From CAYORM01 sp964406375 (GTDB lineage: Bacteria > Pseudomonadota > Alphaproteobacteria > DSM-16000 > Inquilinaceae), in contig CAYORM010000114.1 in NCBI GenBank assembly GCA_964406375.1, forward strand, positions 1-6,520: a stretch of 6,520 nt of DNA. The letters run 5' to 3'. Positions within the stretch are counted from its first letter, which is position 1, and each line of letters opens with the position of its first letter. The notes under the pieces were generated by a model that did no database searches, had not been told where the DNA came from, and saw only the letters and a list, made by a program, of their open reading frames with translations. This document shows, piece after piece, positions 1-6,520 of the stretch. The translations under genes were made by a program, and so were the position numbers.

Positions 1-375
1 CTTCTTTTCGCGGCTGAACATGTGCATCGAGCCGCCCTTGCCGCGCGAATAGCCGCCGCTGCGTCCGGTGAGCTCGGCCATCACGCCACGCGGGTCCATG
101 TCACAGGCCAGCATGTGGCCGTGATCGCGATAGCTCGTCACCACCGTGTCGGCAGGCGACTGTGCCGCCTGCATGCCGACCACCACGGCCTCCTGGCCGA
201 TATACAGGTGACAGAACCCGCCGATGAGCCCCATGCCGTAGAGCTGGCCGGCCTTCTCCTCGAAACGACGGATCAGGAGCATCCGGCGGTAATGCTGCAG
301 CAGCTCGTCCTTCGACGGGGGCTCCACCCGGCCGTCACGCTTGGACGATGTGCTACGGGCTTTCGTCGCAGCCAA
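1..375 (-). CDS. pdhA: Pyruvate dehydrogenase E1 component, alpha subunit (N-terminal 125 residues; cut by window edge)
   Basis: This is the thiamine-diphosphate E1 alpha subunit of the pyruvate dehydrogenase complex, which decarboxylates pyruvate and passes the acetyl group to the E2 lipoyl arm in the cytoplasm. The first 125 residues are present. After a basic, low-complexity leader (about 1-20) come the E1-alpha landmarks RRMLLIRRFEEKAGQLYG (30-47), GGFCHLYIGQEAV (52-64), SYRDHGHMLACD (81-92) and GYSRGKGGSMHMF (108-120). The rest, including the thiamine-diphosphate/Mg motif, lies beyond the left edge. I place the start at TTG 375-373: a perfect AAGGAGG sits 5 bases upstream, the frame has a stop at 426-424, and no ATG precedes the conserved block. 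The TTG start gives MAATKARS, like the Ala/Lys-rich N termini of related PdhA proteins. It follows ftsB on the same strand after 167 bases, so it may have its own promoter as well as read-through. Identity is very secure; the start is likely. Confidence 0.95.
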   Translation of the reverse strand, partial: MAATKARSTSSKRDGRVEPPSKDELLQHYRRMLLIRRFEEKAGQLYGMGLIGGFCHLYIGQEAVVVGMQAAQSPADTVVTSYRDHGHMLACDMDPRGVMAELTGRSGGYSRGKGGSMHMFSREKK

Positions 376-380
376 AGACG

Positions 381-387
381 CCTCCTT
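381..387 (-). promoter_or_regulatory. Strong ribosome binding site selecting the TTG start of pdhA
   Basis: Read on the minus strand this is AAGGAGG, a full Shine-Dalgarno match, 5 bases before the TTG at 375-373. It is the strongest ribosome binding site in the window and is the main reason for choosing a non-ATG start. A GACTC (GANTC-type) site lies at 390-394, just upstream. Confidence 0.8.
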
Positions 388-455
388 CGGACTCGTTTCC
401 CTCGGGCTGGCGCGCGCGTGACGTTATGCGCACTTATCACCTGCCGGACGGGGAA

Positions 456-484
456 GAGCTACCCCGCACGGCCCGGTTTGACAA
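456..484 (-). promoter_or_regulatory. Candidate sigma-70 type promoter for pdhA
   Basis: On the minus strand TTGTCA (484-479) matches five of six bases of the -35 consensus. It is followed after exactly 17 bases by TAGCTC (461-456), a poor -10. The pair lies in the 167-base ftsB-pdhA gap, so transcription would begin about 75 bases before the pdhA start. The -10 is weak and this is a guess by eye. Confidence 0.25.
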
Positions 485-516
485 GCCGAGGGTTGCATCG
501 AGACATGGATCGTTTC

Positions 517-539
517 GCGGTGGGCCGCCGCCACACCGC
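517..539 (-). terminator. GC-rich hairpin directly after ftsB, possible terminator
   Basis: On the minus strand, GCGGTG, one bulged T, GGC, loop GGCG, then GCC and CACCGC form a nine-pair stem with one bulge. It starts 3 bases after the ftsB stop codon. The bases that follow (GAAACGATCC) contain no U-run, so it is not a classical intrinsic terminator. It could attenuate or stop eno-ftsB transcripts, protect their 3' end, or do nothing. Confidence 0.35.
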
Positions 540-542
540 CGC

Positions 543-866
543 TCAGGGCCGACCGCCCCCGGGCAGCATCAGGACAACTTCGTCCGCCGCCGCGAAGTTC
601 AGCATCCGCCGGACCTGCTCGTCGAGCATGTCGAGATCGACATGCTCGGGATCGAGCAGTGCGGCGCGCCGCTCGAGCTCGCTCCGTTCCGCCCTGAGAC
701 GGGCCAGTTCGGTCTCCGCCTGCTCGAGCGCGGTGACGATCTCCGTGCGGGCGAGGATCCCGCGTTGGCCGTGGATCGCGTGATAGCCGAAATAGACCAC
801 CAGCGCCGCGCAGAAGAGCGGGACGATGGCGGGCCGCAGGCTGCGCGTGAGGCCGGGCGGGATCAT
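543..866 (-). CDS. ftsB: Septum formation initiator FtsB/DivIC family protein
   Basis: This is a small bitopic divisome protein. In the family, FtsB pairs with FtsL and binds FtsQ, and the complex activates septal peptidoglycan synthesis. The 107-residue product has a short N-terminal cytoplasmic segment with Arg-7 and Arg-11. One membrane segment follows (about 12-30, VPLFCAALVVYFGYHAI), then a GQRGIL turn (33-38), a periplasmic coiled coil rich in Glu, Arg and Leu (about 40-70), and a C-terminal tail with the alphaproteobacterial-type DPEHVDLDMLDEQVRRMLNF stretch (72-91). Its length is normal for the family. The ATG at 866 begins 31 bases after the eno stop; the upstream ribosome binding site is weak, but no better in-frame start exists in that gap. 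The eno-ftsB-pdhA order is the usual alphaproteobacterial setting and supports the call. A large inverted repeat lies within the coding sequence. Confidence 0.9.
   Translation of the reverse strand: MIPPGLTRSLRPAIVPLFCAALVVYFGYHAIHGQRGILARTEIVTALEQAETELARLRAERSELERRAALLDPEHVDLDMLDEQVRRMLNFAAADEVVLMLPGGGRP
615..659. repeat. Two-tier inverted repeat inside ftsB
   Basis: The core is a perfect 12-base inverted repeat, CGAGCATGTCGA (623-634) and TCGACATGCTCG (637-648), separated by only GA. A second pair encloses it: CTGCTCG at 615-621 and CGAGCAG at 653-659. Together these could fold into a very stable 45-base hairpin or act as a palindromic binding site. It covers roughly codons 69-84 of ftsB. 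Leu, Glu and Asp codons (CTC, GAG, GAC) naturally create such self-complementarity, so it may be incidental. Confidence 0.6.
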
Positions 867-897
867 GCCGCAAGGGTGGCCGAGTTGCCCCGACGCG

Positions 898-2190
<1,293 letters not shown>

Positions 2191-2228
2191 CGTTGTCTCC
2201 CGCCGGGTGGCCTGGGGCGTGTGAACAA

Positions 2229-2243
2229 GGCCGCCGCGCGGCC
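2229..2243. repeat. Short perfect hairpin in the eno leader
   Basis: GGCCGC, loop CGC, GCGGCC: a six-pair all-GC stem, 39-53 bases upstream of the eno ATG. Read toward eno it is followed by TTGTTCAC. It may be part of the eno 5' untranslated region. Short GC stems are common at this base composition, so function is uncertain. Confidence 0.35.
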
Positions 2244-2267
2244 CGAAAAGTGCCGCCAGACTGCGAG

Positions 2268-2299
2268 CCGGCGACGAAAAAGCAAGCCCTTATCGCCGG
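2268..2299. repeat. Inverted repeat CCGGCGA...TCGCCGG upstream of eno
   Basis: Seven-base perfect arms (2268-2274 and 2293-2299) enclose 18 bases that include an A-run on the plus strand (2276-2280, T-run on the minus). The spacing suits either a dimeric regulator site or a loose hairpin. It lies 78-109 bases upstream of the eno start, in the likely promoter zone. Confidence 0.35.
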
Positions 2300-2458
2300 T
2301 GCCCCGCGCAGACCTCCTACCCGTCACCGGCCCGACCGCGCGCCGCCAGCCAGTCCGCATGACCCCTCAGACCACGAAACCACAGGTTGCGAAGCCGTTG
2401 GCCGCACCGCCTCGATCGGGCTAACTGGCAGGACACGAGCAGACTCGCGAGCGACCCG

Positions 2459-3106
2459 ATGGACGCCCTGACCGACCGCCTCGACCGCTGCTATTCGGGG
2501 GCCGTGTACGATGTGCTCCGCGACATGGGGCATGCCGACTGCATCCTGCCGCCGGACATCCGGGCGATCGATCCCGACACGCGGGTCGCAGGGCCGGTCT
2601 TCACCGTCCGCGGACGCCCCGACAACACGATCGGCCCGGAGGAGAGCCTGCTCGCCTGGACCGGTCTTCTGTCTGCGGCGCCCTCGGGTCATGTGGTGAT
2701 CTGCCAGCCGCAGGACCGGGTCCGGGCGCTGATCGGCGAATTGTCGGCGGAGACGCTGCAGTTCCGCGGCGTGCGCGGCTACATCGTCGATGGCGGCGCC
2801 CGCGACATGGGTTTCATCCGCAAGATCGGCTTTCCGGTCTTCTCGCGATTTCAGTCGCCACGCGACATCGTCGCCGCCTGGATCCCGGAGGCACTGGGCG
2901 AGCCGATAACGATCGGCCAGGTCCGCATCGCAACGGGTGACTACGTCCTCGCCGACATCGATGGTATCATCGTTATCCCCGCCGCCCTCGCCGAGGAGGT
3001 CGTGACCCGGGTCGAACAGGTGATCGGGCAAGAGAACCTCGTTCGCCGCGCCATCCTGGAAGGCGTCGACCCGCGCGAGGCCTATCTGCGGTACGGGAAA
3101 TTCTGA
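2459..3106 (+). CDS. RraA-family protein (class II aldolase-like fold), substrate unknown
   Basis: The 215-residue protein belongs to the family that includes RraA (an RNase E inhibitor), HMG/CHA aldolases and the misnamed 'dimethylmenaquinone methyltransferases'. It opens with the family's typical start, LTDRLDRCYSGAVYDVLRDMG (4-24, less its last residue in strict form), followed by RVAGPVFTVRG (42-52). The core is IGELSAETLQFRGVRG (92-107) then DGGARD (111-116), which gives Glu-94, 20 residues, Arg-115, Asp-116. In HMG/CHA aldolases the equivalent is D-X20-R-D, where Arg binds pyruvate and the second Asp places the metal. A late GDYVLADIDGIIVIP (160-174) is also characteristic. The retained R-D pair suggests a metal-dependent aldolase or decarboxylase more than a pure RNase E regulator; E. 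coli RraA, as I recall it, lacks this Asp. The ATG at 2459 fits the family; a TTG at 2387 would add 24 unconserved-looking residues. The ribosome binding site is weak (GCGAG). It is divergent from eno and 100 bases upstream of cfa. Confidence 0.85.
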   Translation: MDALTDRLDRCYSGAVYDVLRDMGHADCILPPDIRAIDPDTRVAGPVFTVRGRPDNTIGPEESLLAWTGLLSAAPSGHVVICQPQDRVRALIGELSAETLQFRGVRGYIVDGGARDMGFIRKIGFPVFSRFQSPRDIVAAWIPEALGEPITIGQVRIATGDYVLADIDGIIVIPAALAEEVVTRVEQVIGQENLVRRAILEGVDPREAYLRYGKF

Positions 3107-3153
3107 CCAGCGAAGCGCAGGTCTTTGCCGATGAAAGAAACCCGTCCTATGGT

Positions 3154-3175
3154 GCGCGCGGCGACGCCGCGTCGC
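3154..3175 (+). repeat. GC-rich hairpin between the RraA-family gene and cfa
   Basis: GCGCGCGGC (3154-3162), loop GAC, GCCGCG (3166-3171), one bulged T, CGC (3173-3175): nine pairs with one bulge. It begins 47 bases after the RraA-family stop and ends 31 bases before the cfa ATG. No U-run follows. It could terminate the upstream transcript or lie in the cfa leader. A poor promoter-like pair (TTTGCC 3124-3129, TATGGT 3148-3153) lies just before it. Confidence 0.4.
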
Positions 3176-3194
3176 CCGGTGAGGATGCTTGTTC

Positions 3195-3198
3195 GGAG
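3195..3198 (+). promoter_or_regulatory. Ribosome binding site setting the cfa start
   Basis: GGAG lies 8 bases before the ATG at 3207. It favours that ATG over the in-frame TTG at 3189, which has GAGG only 4 bases upstream (3181-3184) and would add just six residues. Confidence 0.6.
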
Positions 3199-3206
3199 TT
3201 GACCGG

Positions 3207-4472
3207 ATGCGACTGCTGTCTCATCTGCTGGCGCGTTTCGTCGATGTCGGGCACCTGGAGGTTGAGGACCCCAGCGGCCGCACACACAGCTTCGGCGGCA
3301 AGAAGCCCGGGCCCTATGTCGCCCTGAAGCTCCACGACCCGAAACTGCCGCTGCGCATCGCCATGGCGCCGGCGCTTGCGGTCGGCGAGGCCTATATGGA
3401 CGGCACGCTGACGCTCGAGCGCGGCTCGACCCTGCAGGATTTCTTCGCCCTGTACGGGCACAACTACCAGCGCTTCCACAATCTCGGCTGGCAGCGGGTG
3501 ATCGAGGGCCTCGGCCGCGCCGCCAAGCGGCTGCACGAGTACAATCCGATCGGCCGGGCGCAGAAGAACGTCGCGCATCACTACGATCTGTCCGGTAAGC
3601 TGTTCGACCTGTTCCTCGACGTCGACCGGCAATATTCCTGCGCCTATTTCCGCGACCCGGACGTGTCGCTGGAACTGGCGCAAAGGGACAAGAAGCTGCA
3701 CATCGCGGCCAAGCTGCTGCTCGACGATGCCCAGAAGGTGCTGGACATCGGCTGCGGCTGGGGCGGCATGGCCCTCACCCTTGCCAGCCTGGCGCCGGTG
3801 GAGGTGGTCGGCGTCACGCTGTCGACGGAACAGCATGGCGTCGCAACCAAGCGGGCGGCCGAGGCCGGCCTGTCCGACCGGGTGCAGTTCCGCCTGCAGG
3901 ATTATCGGCATGTGCCCGAGGAGTTCGACCGCATCGTCTCGGTCGGCATGTTCGAGCATGTCGGCGCGGCGCATTACGACGAGTTCTTCCGCAAGATCGG
4001 CGAGCTGCTTACCGATGACGGGGTGATGCTGCTGCATTCGATCGGCCGGATGGACGGGCCGGGCACGACGAGCGCCTGGCTGCGCAAGTACATCTTCCCG
4101 GGCGGCTACACCCCGGCGCTGTCGGAGGTGATGGCGGCGATCGAGCGCCAGGGTCTGTGGGTGCTCGACATGGAGGTGTTGCGCATCCACTACGCCGACA
4201 CGCTGAAGGTGTGGAACGAGCGCTTCCAGGCGAACCGCGCCGAGATCGCGGCGATGTATGACGAGCGCTTCTGCCGGATGTGGGAGTTCTACCTGCTCGC
4301 CTGTGAGAACGAGTTCCGCCTCGGCAGTGCGATGGTCTTCCAGCTGCAGATCGGCCGCCGGCGCGACGCCGCGCCGCTGGTGCGCGACTACATGGTCGAC
4401 ACAGAGCGGCGCTATCGCGCAGCCGCCGACGCCCAGGCAGCCTCGCCGATCGCCTCCGCCGCCTCGGCGTGA
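3207..4472 (+). CDS. cfa: Cyclopropane-fatty-acyl-phospholipid synthase
   Basis: Transfers a methylene group from S-adenosylmethionine to the double bond of unsaturated acyl chains in membrane phospholipids, usually as cells enter stationary phase or meet acid stress. The 421-residue protein has an N-terminal region (1-110), then HHYDLSGKLFDLFLD (124-138), YSCAYF (143-148), the SAM-binding glycine motif VLDIGCGWGGMAL (178-190), GVTLS (202-206), FEHVG (249-253) and KYIFPGGYTP (294-303). The five bicarbonate ligands known from E. coli Cfa all appear kept: Cys-145, Glu-250, His-277, Ile-279 and Tyr-329. Cys-366 corresponds to the E. coli near-active-site cysteine. It is longer than E. coli Cfa (about 382) partly because of an Ala/Ser-rich tail (about 405-421) that looks dispensable. 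It should be a functional soluble or membrane-associated enzyme. It is 100 bases after the RraA-family gene, same strand, and converges on kdsA. The amine-oxidase-type genes that often accompany cfa homologues are not adjacent. Confidence 0.95.
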   Translation: MRLLSHLLARFVDVGHLEVEDPSGRTHSFGGKKPGPYVALKLHDPKLPLRIAMAPALAVGEAYMDGTLTLERGSTLQDFFALYGHNYQRFHNLGWQRVIEGLGRAAKRLHEYNPIGRAQKNVAHHYDLSGKLFDLFLDVDRQYSCAYFRDPDVSLELAQRDKKLHIAAKLLLDDAQKVLDIGCGWGGMALTLASLAPVEVVGVTLSTEQHGVATKRAAEAGLSDRVQFRLQDYRHVPEEFDRIVSVGMFEHVGAAHYDEFFRKIGELLTDDGVMLLHSIGRMDGPGTTSAWLRKYIFPGGYTPALSEVMAAIERQGLWVLDMEVLRIHYADTLKVWNERFQANRAEIAAMYDERFCRMWEFYLLACENEFRLGSAMVFQLQIGRRRDAAPLVRDYMVDTERRYRAAADAQAASPIASAASA

Positions 4473-4498
4473 GGAGGCCTGAGGATCGAGTGCCCCGA

Positions 4499-4516
4499 GC
4501 CGCGCCTCGGCGCGGC
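4499..4516. terminator. Probable bidirectional terminator between cfa and kdsA
   Basis: GCCGCGCC, TC, GGCGCGGC: a perfect eight-base inverted repeat with a two-base centre (seven pairs with a CTCG loop in practice), midway in the 54-base gap between two convergent stop codons. Being symmetrical it can form in either transcript. Neither side has a U-run, so it may need Rho or other help. Position is the strongest argument. Confidence 0.55.
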
Positions 4517-4526
4517 CCGTCACCCG

Positions 4527-5372
4527 TCAGAGCGTGATCGGGCGGGCCTTGGCCACGCGGTCGAAGGCGAGCAGCGTTTCCAGAAGGCCCGGCAGATCGT
4601 CGAGCCGAACCATGTTCGGACCGTCGCTCGGCGCGTTGTCCGGGTCGTCATGCGTCTCGATGAAGACGGCGGCGACGCCCACTGCCATCGCCGCCCGGGC
4701 GAGCACCGGCACGAACTCGCGCTGGCCGCCCGACGCATCGCCCTGCCCGCCCGGCTGCTGCACCGAATGGGTGGCATCGAACACCACCGGCCAGCCGCTC
4801 TGCGCCATCACCGGCAACGCCCGCATGTCGCTGACCAGCGTGTTGTAGCCGAAGCTCACGCCGCGCTCGGTCAGTAGGATCCGCTCATTGCCGGTCGAGG
4901 CGATCTTCGCCGCGACATTCCGCATGTCCCAGGGGGCGAGGAACTGCCCCTTCTTGATGTTGACGGCACGGCCGGTCTCGCCGGCGGCGAGCAGCAGATC
5001 GGTCTGCCGGCACAGGAAGGCCGGGATCTGCAGCACGTCCACGGCTTCGGCGACGGGCCCGCATTGCGCCGCATCATGCACATCGGTCAGCACCGGACAG
5101 CCGAAGGTCTCGCGAATCTCGGCGAAGATCGGCAGGCTGCGCTCGAGCCCGATGCCGCGCCTGCCGCTCAGCGAGGTGCGGTTGGCCTTGTCATAGGAGG
5201 TCTTGAAGATCAGCGGGATACCGAGCCGGCCGGCGATCCCCGCCACCTCGCGGGCGATGCCGAGAACATGCTCCCGGCTCTCCATCTGGCAGGGGCCGGC
5301 AATCAGAACGAAGGGACGGTCATTGGCGACAGTGACGTCGCCGATCGTGACGGTCCTGGCAATCTCGGGCAT
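4527..5372 (-). CDS. kdsA: 2-dehydro-3-deoxyphosphooctonate aldolase (Kdo-8-phosphate synthase), metal-dependent class
   Basis: Condenses phosphoenolpyruvate with arabinose-5-phosphate to make Kdo-8-phosphate, the first committed step to the Kdo of lipopolysaccharide. The 281-residue TIM-barrel protein has the normal length. It shows LIAGPCQMES (23-32), FKTSYDKANRTS (56-67, the KANR signature that separates it from DAHP synthases), LTDVHD (95-100), IPAFLCRQTDLL (116-127), KKGQFLAPWDM (140-150), FDATHSVQQPGG (198-209) and SDGPNM (249-254). Cys-28, His-202, Glu-239 and Asp-250 match the four metal ligands of the Aquifex aeolicus enzyme (Cys-11, His-185, Glu-222, Asp-233) with a constant offset of 17. 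The E. coli enzyme has Asn in place of the Cys. This protein is therefore predicted to need a divalent metal. The ATG at 5372 has GGAG 9 bases upstream and lies 17 bases after the pyrG stop, so the two are almost certainly co-transcribed and perhaps translationally linked. Confidence 0.97.
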   Translation of the reverse strand: MPEIARTVTIGDVTVANDRPFVLIAGPCQMESREHVLGIAREVAGIAGRLGIPLIFKTSYDKANRTSLSGRRGIGLERSLPIFAEIRETFGCPVLTDVHDAAQCGPVAEAVDVLQIPAFLCRQTDLLLAAGETGRAVNIKKGQFLAPWDMRNVAAKIASTGNERILLTERGVSFGYNTLVSDMRALPVMAQSGWPVVFDATHSVQQPGGQGDASGGQREFVPVLARAAMAVGVAAVFIETHDDPDNAPSDGPNMVRLDDLPGLLETLLAFDRVAKARPITL

Positions 5373-5389
5373 GGCGGGCGGCTCCGGCG

Positions 5390-6520
5390 TCAGACGAGGC
5401 GGCTCTGCGCGATCGCCGCGCGGACGAAGGCCGTGAAGAGCGGATGCGGGTCGAAGGGCTTGGACTTCAACTCCGGATGATACTGCACGCCGATAAACCA
5501 GGGATGGTCCGGCCGCTCGACGATCTCCGGCAGCAGCCCGTCGGGTGACAGGCCGGAGAAGACAAGCCCCGTCGCCTCGAGCGTCTCGCGATAGTTGATG
5601 TTGACCTCATAGCGATGGCGGTGGCGTTCGCTGATCTCGTCGGCGCCATAGATTTCGTGCACCCGGCTGCCGGGCTTCAATCGCGCCGGATAGGCGCCGA
5701 GCCGCATCGTACCGCCGAGATCGCCCGACTCGTTGCGCACTTCGAGGGCGTTGTCGCGCACCCATTCGGTCATCAGCCCGACGACGGGCTCGTCCGTCGG
5801 ACCGAATTCGGTCGAGGAGGCGTGCTCGAGCCCGGCGAGATGACGCGCCGCCTCGATCACCGCCATCTGCATCCCGAAACAGATGCCGAAATAGGGCACG
5901 CCGCGCTCGCGGGCGAACTTCGCGGCGCGGATCTTCCCTTCGGCCCCGCGCTCGCCGAAGCCGCCGGGCACGAGGATGCCGTGCACATCCTCGAGCCGCG
6001 AAACGGCATGCTCGCTCTCGAATATCTCCGAATCCATCCAGACGAGGCGGACACGGACATTGTTGGCGATGCCGCCATGCGCCAGCGCCTCGGCGAGGCT
6101 CTTATAGCTGTCGACCAGAGAGGTGTATTTGCCGACGACGCCGATCGCCACCTCGCCCTCCGGCTGGAGCACCCGACCGACGATCCTGTCCCAGCGCGAC
6201 AGGTCGGGTGGAGGCGCCGAGGTGATGCCGAAATGCTCCAGCACCCGGTCGTCGAACCCCTCCTCGTGATAGCTGACCGGGACGCGATAGATCGTGTCGA
6301 CATCGAGCGCCGCTATCACGTTCTCCGACCGGATGTTGCAGAACAACGCGATCTTCCGCCGCTCATTGGGCGGGATCGGCCGGTCGGCCCGGCACAGCAG
6401 CATGTTGGGCTGGATACCGACTGAGAGCAGCTCCTTCACGGAATGCTGGGTCGGCTTGGTCTTCAGCTCGCCCGCCGAGCCGATATAGGGCAGCAGCGTA
6501 ACATGGATGTAGAGCGCATG
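5390..6520 (-). CDS. pyrG: CTP synthase (C-terminal 376 residues; 5' end beyond window)
   Basis: Makes CTP from UTP, ATP and glutamine in the cytoplasm; CTP also feeds Kdo activation, linking it to kdsA next door. The reading frame is open to the right edge, where it enters at HALYIHVTLLPYIG. I estimate that about 167 residues are missing by aligning KTKPTQHSVKEL (visible 20-31) with the E. coli nucleotide-binding segment. The synthetase half continues to about visible residue 120. The class I glutamine amidotransferase half follows, with PGGFGERG (visible 185-192), the nucleophile Cys-214 in FGICFGMQ, and the His-348/Glu-350 dyad in QYHPELKSKP. The full triad is present, so glutamine hydrolysis should work. 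A GTG at 6439 is in frame but internal to conserved sequence and is not the start. The stop is at 5390-5392, 17 bases before kdsA. Confidence 0.98.
   Translation of the reverse strand, partial: HALYIHVTLLPYIGSAGELKTKPTQHSVKELLSVGIQPNMLLCRADRPIPPNERRKIALFCNIRSENVIAALDVDTIYRVPVSYHEEGFDDRVLEHFGITSAPPPDLSRWDRIVGRVLQPEGEVAIGVVGKYTSLVDSYKSLAEALAHGGIANNVRVRLVWMDSEIFESEHAVSRLEDVHGILVPGGFGERGAEGKIRAAKFARERGVPYFGICFGMQMAVIEAARHLAGLEHASSTEFGPTDEPVVGLMTEWVRDNALEVRNESGDLGGTMRLGAYPARLKPGSRVHEIYGADEISERHRHRYEVNINYRETLEATGLVFSGLSPDGLLPEIVERPDHPWFIGVQYHPELKSKPFDPHPLFTAFVRAAIAQSRLV

Larger units (their letters stand above)
2191..2458. promoter_or_regulatory. Divergent intergenic region between eno and the RraA-family gene
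   Basis: These 268 bases contain no credible gene and must drive eno leftward and the RraA-family gene rightward. Toward eno I see the ribosome binding site GGGAGA (2201-2196) and two inverted repeats, listed separately. Toward the RraA-family gene, TTGGCC (2398-2403) and CTAACT (2421-2426) are 17 bases apart but match consensus poorly. An eight-base palindrome, CTCGCGAG (2444-2451), lies 7 bases before that gene's ATG. No strong sigma-70 promoter stands out by eye in either direction. Confidence 0.6.

Noticed and set aside
390..394. GANTC methylation-type sites near pdhA (390-394) and the RraA-family start (2442-2446) as cell-cycle control elements
   Set aside because: Isolated five-base matches occur by chance, and similar sites appear inside coding sequence here, so there is no support for regulation.
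2387..2458. TTG at 2387 as the start of the RraA-family gene
   Set aside because: It would add 24 residues that do not resemble the family, while the ATG at 2459 begins exactly where family members usually begin.
2324..3031. A 235-codon minus-strand open frame opposite the RraA-family gene
   Set aside because: The plus-strand frame has the RraA-family motifs; this one is Asp/Arg/Val-rich without structure.
3147..4523. A 458-codon minus-strand open frame opposite cfa
   Set aside because: It is the mirror of a complete, motif-rich Cfa sequence and has no family resemblance of its own.
2191..4526. The RraA-family/cfa pair as a mobile element or genomic island
   Set aside because: I saw no transposase, integrase, terminal inverted repeats, target-site duplication or tRNA edge, and base composition does not differ visibly from the flanks.
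5615..6424. A 269-codon plus-strand open frame opposite pyrG
   Set aside because: It is complementary to conserved CTP synthase codons, has the shadow composition, and shows no start signal or domain.

Overview
The window looks like a chromosomal housekeeping stretch from a GC-rich alphaproteobacterium. Base composition is roughly two-thirds GC by eye. Every protein reads as an alphaproteobacterial type, and pyrG, kdsA, eno, ftsB (divIC) and pdhA lie in the order typical of that class. I cannot fix the order or genus from this sequence alone.

Layout, read along the minus strand from the right edge: the 3' two-thirds of pyrG (CTP synthase, 5390-6520, cut by the window edge); kdsA (Kdo-8-phosphate synthase, 4527-5372), 17 bases downstream; then, after a gap, eno (enolase, 898-2190), ftsB (divisome protein, 543-866), and the first 125 codons of pdhA (pyruvate dehydrogenase E1 alpha, 1-375, cut by the left edge). 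Between kdsA and eno two genes lie on the opposite (plus) strand: an RraA-family protein (2459-3106) and a cyclopropane-fatty-acid synthase, cfa (3207-4472). The RraA-family gene is divergent from eno across a 268-base promoter region. cfa converges on kdsA across 54 bases that hold a strong hairpin, probably a shared terminator.

The minus-strand genes supply central functions: CTP for nucleic acids and for activating Kdo, Kdo-8-phosphate for lipopolysaccharide, the enolase step that makes phosphoenolpyruvate (which KdsA consumes), cell division, and entry of pyruvate into the TCA cycle. The plus-strand pair is accessory. Cfa modifies membrane phospholipids. The RraA-family protein has an aldolase-like active-site motif and an unknown substrate.

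I found no mobile element, CRISPR array, tRNA or rRNA, and no convincing undescribed multi-gene system. The points most worth a second look are a long two-tier inverted repeat inside ftsB, the plus-strand pair splitting a conserved gene series, the metal-dependent class of KdsA, and several intergenic hairpins.
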